From Holophagaceae bacterium (lineage in GTDB: Bacteria > Acidobacteriota > Holophagae > Holophagales > Holophagaceae): 35,000 nucleotides of DNA. The stretch covers positions 1 through 35,000 of the forward strand of contig JADKKO010000002.1 in assembly GCA_016720465.1 (NCBI GenBank), given 5' to 3'. Each line of letters begins with the position of its first letter. Position 1 is the stretch's first letter. A program made the translations under genes and the position numbers. The notes beneath the pieces were generated by a model. It saw nothing but the letters and a program-made list of their open reading frames with translations. It made no database searches and was not told the DNA's origin. This document shows, in pieces, positions 32,787 to 35,000 of this stretch.

Positions 32787-33593
32787 TTATTCGGCGGCGC
32801 CTGGACCCGTTTCTTCCGGCGCGTGGGGAGGTTCGACGCCGCGCCAGCCCAAGGTCCAGGCCAGATTCAGCAGCAGCCCCATCAGGATGTAGACGACGAA
32901 AAACCCGATGAAAAAATACTGCCGGAAAATGATCATCAGGCAGAGGATCCCCACGAAGGCGACTTTCAGCCCCATGGCGGCGCGGGGGCTTTGGGACTTT
33001 TTCTTGAAGCTCGGGAACCGCACCGTGGAGACCATCAGCAGCCCCACCAGGAACAGCTCGGCGGCGAAATAGTAGGCATGCTTGGCCAGCACGGGCTGGC
33101 CCGGCCAGCAGAGGATCACGGACGCGATGCAAGCTGCGCCCGCGGGGATGGGCATCCCCACGAAGAACCGCGAATCCACGATGCTCACCTGCACGTTGAA
33201 GCGCGCCAGCCTGAGGGCCCCGCAGGCGACAAAGAAGAAACACGCGGCCCAGCCCACGGCCCGCAGTTGGTAGTCGCCGATGCCCAGCGTGAAAAAGGCG
33301 TAGCGGTAGGCGAGGATCGCCGGGGCCATGCCGAAGCTGACCATGTCCGCTAGGCTGTCCAGCTGGACGCCGAATTCGGTGCTGGTGCCCGTGGCCCGGG
33401 CGACGCGGCCGTCCAAACCATCAAAGACGCCCGCAGCCACCAGCAGAATCGCGGCCCACAGGAAGTAGCGTTCGGGATTGTCCCCCGCCGCATTGATGGA
33501 CATCACCACGGAGGAGAACCCGCAAAGGATGGAAATGAGCGTGATGCTCGACGGCAGGGCGAATTTCGACCGCTGCATGGCCCGCTTGCGCAT
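32787..33593 (-). CDS. pssA: CDP-diacylglycerol-serine O-phosphatidyltransferase-like protein
   Basis: This 268-residue membrane protein carries the CDP-alcohol phosphotransferase motif in residues starting FDGLDGRVARATG and continuing FGVQLDSLADMVSFG. All Asp of the DGxxAR-x8-GxxxDxxxD signature are present. The N-terminal ALPSSITLISILCGFSS, VSFGMAPAILAYRYA and GALRLARFNV match PssA rather than PgsA. It makes phosphatidylserine, the precursor of phosphatidylethanolamine. An in-frame start at 33578 would remove five residues. No psd gene is adjacent. Confidence 0.88.
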   Translation of the reverse strand: MRKRAMQRSKFALPSSITLISILCGFSSVVMSINAAGDNPERYFLWAAILLVAAGVFDGLDGRVARATGTSTEFGVQLDSLADMVSFGMAPAILAYRYAFFTLGIGDYQLRAVGWAACFFFVACGALRLARFNVQVSIVDSRFFVGMPIPAGAACIASVILCWPGQPVLAKHAYYFAAELFLVGLLMVSTVRFPSFKKKSQSPRAAMGLKVAFVGILCLMIIFRQYFFIGFFVVYILMGLLLNLAWTLGWRGVEPPHAPEETGPGAAE

Positions 33594-33714
33594 GTCCCGG
33601 CGGTGCTCGCGGCGTTCTTCGGGGAGAGTCTTGAGTTCATCACTCCCCAGTGTTCCACAAAATCACCAGGAGGGCCGGGTCTGAATCGCCGATAGACTTA
33701 GAGGCTCGGAGGCT

Positions 33715-35000
33715 ATGGATTTGAAGCATCTTGTGGTCATTGGCGGAGGCCATGCGGGGATCGAAGCGGCCCATATCGCCGCCCGCATGGGCATGGCCAC
33801 GACGCTGCTGACCATGAACCTGGACCAGATCGGCCAGATGAGCTGCAACCCGAGCATCGGGGGCGTGGGCAAGGGCCATATGGTTCGGGAGCTGGACGCC
33901 CTCGGCGGGGCCATGGGGCGGCTCATCGACGCGACGGGAATCCATTTCCGCATTCTGAATGAAAGCCGGGGTGTGGCCGTGCGCGGCCCCCGGGCCCAGG
34001 CGGACAAGGTGAAGTACCGCATCGCGGCCCGCAAGCGGCTGGAGCACTCCCCGAACCTCAGGCTCCGCCAGGGTATCGTTGCGGCTTTCCGGTGGGGCCA
34101 TGGCACCCGCGGTCTCCAAGGTGTGGAATTGCTGGACGGGAGCTTCCTTCCCTGCGACGCCGTCGTGCTGACTTCCGGCACGTTTCTCAACGGCCAGATC
34201 CTCATCGGCGAGAAGCGCATGGCCGCCGGCCGCGCGGGGGAGCCGCCGAGCACCCATCTCTCCGAGCAGTTGAAATCCCTGGGCCTGAAATGCCGCCGCC
34301 TGAAGACCGGCACCAGTCCCCGGTTGGCGAAGGACAGCATCGATTTCTCGCGGCTCGAGGTCCAGCGCGGCGATGACCCGCCCCGCCCATTCAGTTTTTT
34401 CACGGATGCATCCAAGGGCGGGATACCCCAGAGCCAGGTGCCCTGCCACATCGTCCACACCACGCCTGAAACCGAAGCCGCCGTCCGTGAAAACCTGCAC
34501 CGGTCCGCGATGTACGGAGGGCACATCGAAGGCGTCGGTCCGCGGTACTGCCCCAGCATCGAAGACAAATTCGTGAAATTCCCCGACAAGGCGAGGCACC
34601 AGATCTTCGTGGAACCCGAGAGCTTCGAGACCGAGGAGATCTACCTTTCGGGGCTGTCCACCTCCATGCCGCCGGATGTGCAGCAACGCATGGTCCACAG
34701 CCTCCCGGGATTCGAGCAGGCGGAAATCATCCGCCCGGGCTATGCCATCGAGTACGACAGTTTCGATCCCCTGCAGCTTCATCGGGATCTCTCGATGGAT
34801 GGCCTGGAAGGCGTCTGGTTTGCGGGCCAGATCAATGGCACCACCGGGTACGAGGAGGCCGCGGGGCAGGGCCTCATGGCCGGCATCAACGCGGCGCGCT
34901 GGCTGCGGGACGAGGAACCCATCATCCTCCGCCGGGACCAGGCCTACATCGGCGTGATGATCGACGACCTGTGCACCAAGGGCACCGACGAGCCCTACCG
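33715..35000 (+). CDS. mnmG: tRNA uridine-5-carboxymethylaminomethyl modification enzyme, partial
   Basis: MnmG (GidA) works with MnmE to modify the wobble uridine of several tRNAs, using FAD and methylenetetrahydrofolate. The window holds 428 codons before the right edge. The FAD-binding start LVVIGGGHAGIEAAHIAARM, MSCNPSIGGVGKGHMVREL, the Cys-containing YCPSIEDKFVKFPDK, and GVWFAGQINGTTGYEEAAGQ are all standard. The start ATG 33715 follows GGAGG closely and matches the family N-terminus. It diverges from pssA across a 121-base gap in which I see no other feature. Confidence 0.97.
   Translation, partial: MDLKHLVVIGGGHAGIEAAHIAARMGMATTLLTMNLDQIGQMSCNPSIGGVGKGHMVRELDALGGAMGRLIDATGIHFRILNESRGVAVRGPRAQADKVKYRIAARKRLEHSPNLRLRQGIVAAFRWGHGTRGLQGVELLDGSFLPCDAVVLTSGTFLNGQILIGEKRMAAGRAGEPPSTHLSEQLKSLGLKCRRLKTGTSPRLAKDSIDFSRLEVQRGDDPPRPFSFFTDASKGGIPQSQVPCHIVHTTPETEAAVRENLHRSAMYGGHIEGVGPRYCPSIEDKFVKFPDKARHQIFVEPESFETEEIYLSGLSTSMPPDVQQRMVHSLPGFEQAEIIRPGYAIEYDSFDPLQLHRDLSMDGLEGVWFAGQINGTTGYEEAAGQGLMAGINAARWLRDEEPIILRRDQAYIGVMIDDLCTKGTDEPY

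Noticed and set aside
1..35000. CRISPR array, tRNA or rRNA genes, insertion sequences
   Set aside because: No regularly spaced repeats, no cloverleaf-like or rRNA-like sequence, and no transposase or integrase motifs were recognised by reading; a dedicated RNA search was not possible.

Overview
The window is high-GC DNA packed with short-gap and overlapping genes, many with GTG or TTG starts. The gene repertoire (cbb3 oxidase with a CcoO-c fusion, a Rieske/cytochrome b cluster with extra iron-sulfur partners, PEGA/TPR and beta-propeller exported proteins, Lnt, Maf, MnmG) suggests a respiring Gram-negative bacterium. My best guess is Acidobacteriota of the Holophagae/Geothrix type, but this is inference from gene content, since there is no rRNA gene.

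Region 1 (1-7353, minus strand): a large regulator-like protein with a degenerate P-loop and helical repeats, then panB, panC and panD (pantothenate synthesis), then an RNase E/G gene running off the left edge. All of these except panB carry frameshifts. Where I could resolve them they are mostly one-base changes in short homopolymer runs, so this part of the sequence is probably low quality rather than genuinely decayed.

Region 2 (7354-17220, plus strand): one long respiratory gene cluster. It holds ccoN, a ccoO fused to an extra cytochrome c domain, a 53-residue membrane protein, a diheme c lipoprotein, a Rieske protein, a long cytochrome b, two small membrane proteins, a second cytochrome b fused to a 2[4Fe-4S] ferredoxin domain, an MvhD/FlpD-type protein, two more one-helix proteins and ccoS. 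The first cytochrome b has lost both heme bH histidines. The second keeps all four heme ligands but has lost the Glu of the PEWY motif. I infer a division of labour: quinol oxidation at the Rieske-linked cytochrome b, with the low-potential electron passed to the second cytochrome b and on to cytoplasmic iron-sulfur centres, while the high-potential electron goes through c hemes to the cbb3 oxidase. This is the most interesting system in the window.

Region 3 (17228-20575, minus strand): four start/stop-overlapping genes: a SpoU RNA methyltransferase, an apolipoprotein N-acyltransferase, a GNAT acetyltransferase and Maf. Region 4 (20704-22776, plus): an OPT-family transporter. Region 5 (22839-28010, minus): exported and envelope proteins in two pairs (TPR/beta-propeller plus PEGA/TPR; small membrane-anchored protein plus beta-barrel). 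Region 6 (28187-32782, plus): an exported unknown, two Yip1-like membrane proteins, a DUF2752 protein, a Roadblock/LC7-like protein and a CNT nucleoside transporter. Region 7: a PssA-like CDP-alcohol phosphatidyltransferase (minus) and the start of mnmG (plus), which runs off the right edge.

No tRNA, rRNA, CRISPR array, insertion sequence or prophage gene was recognised.
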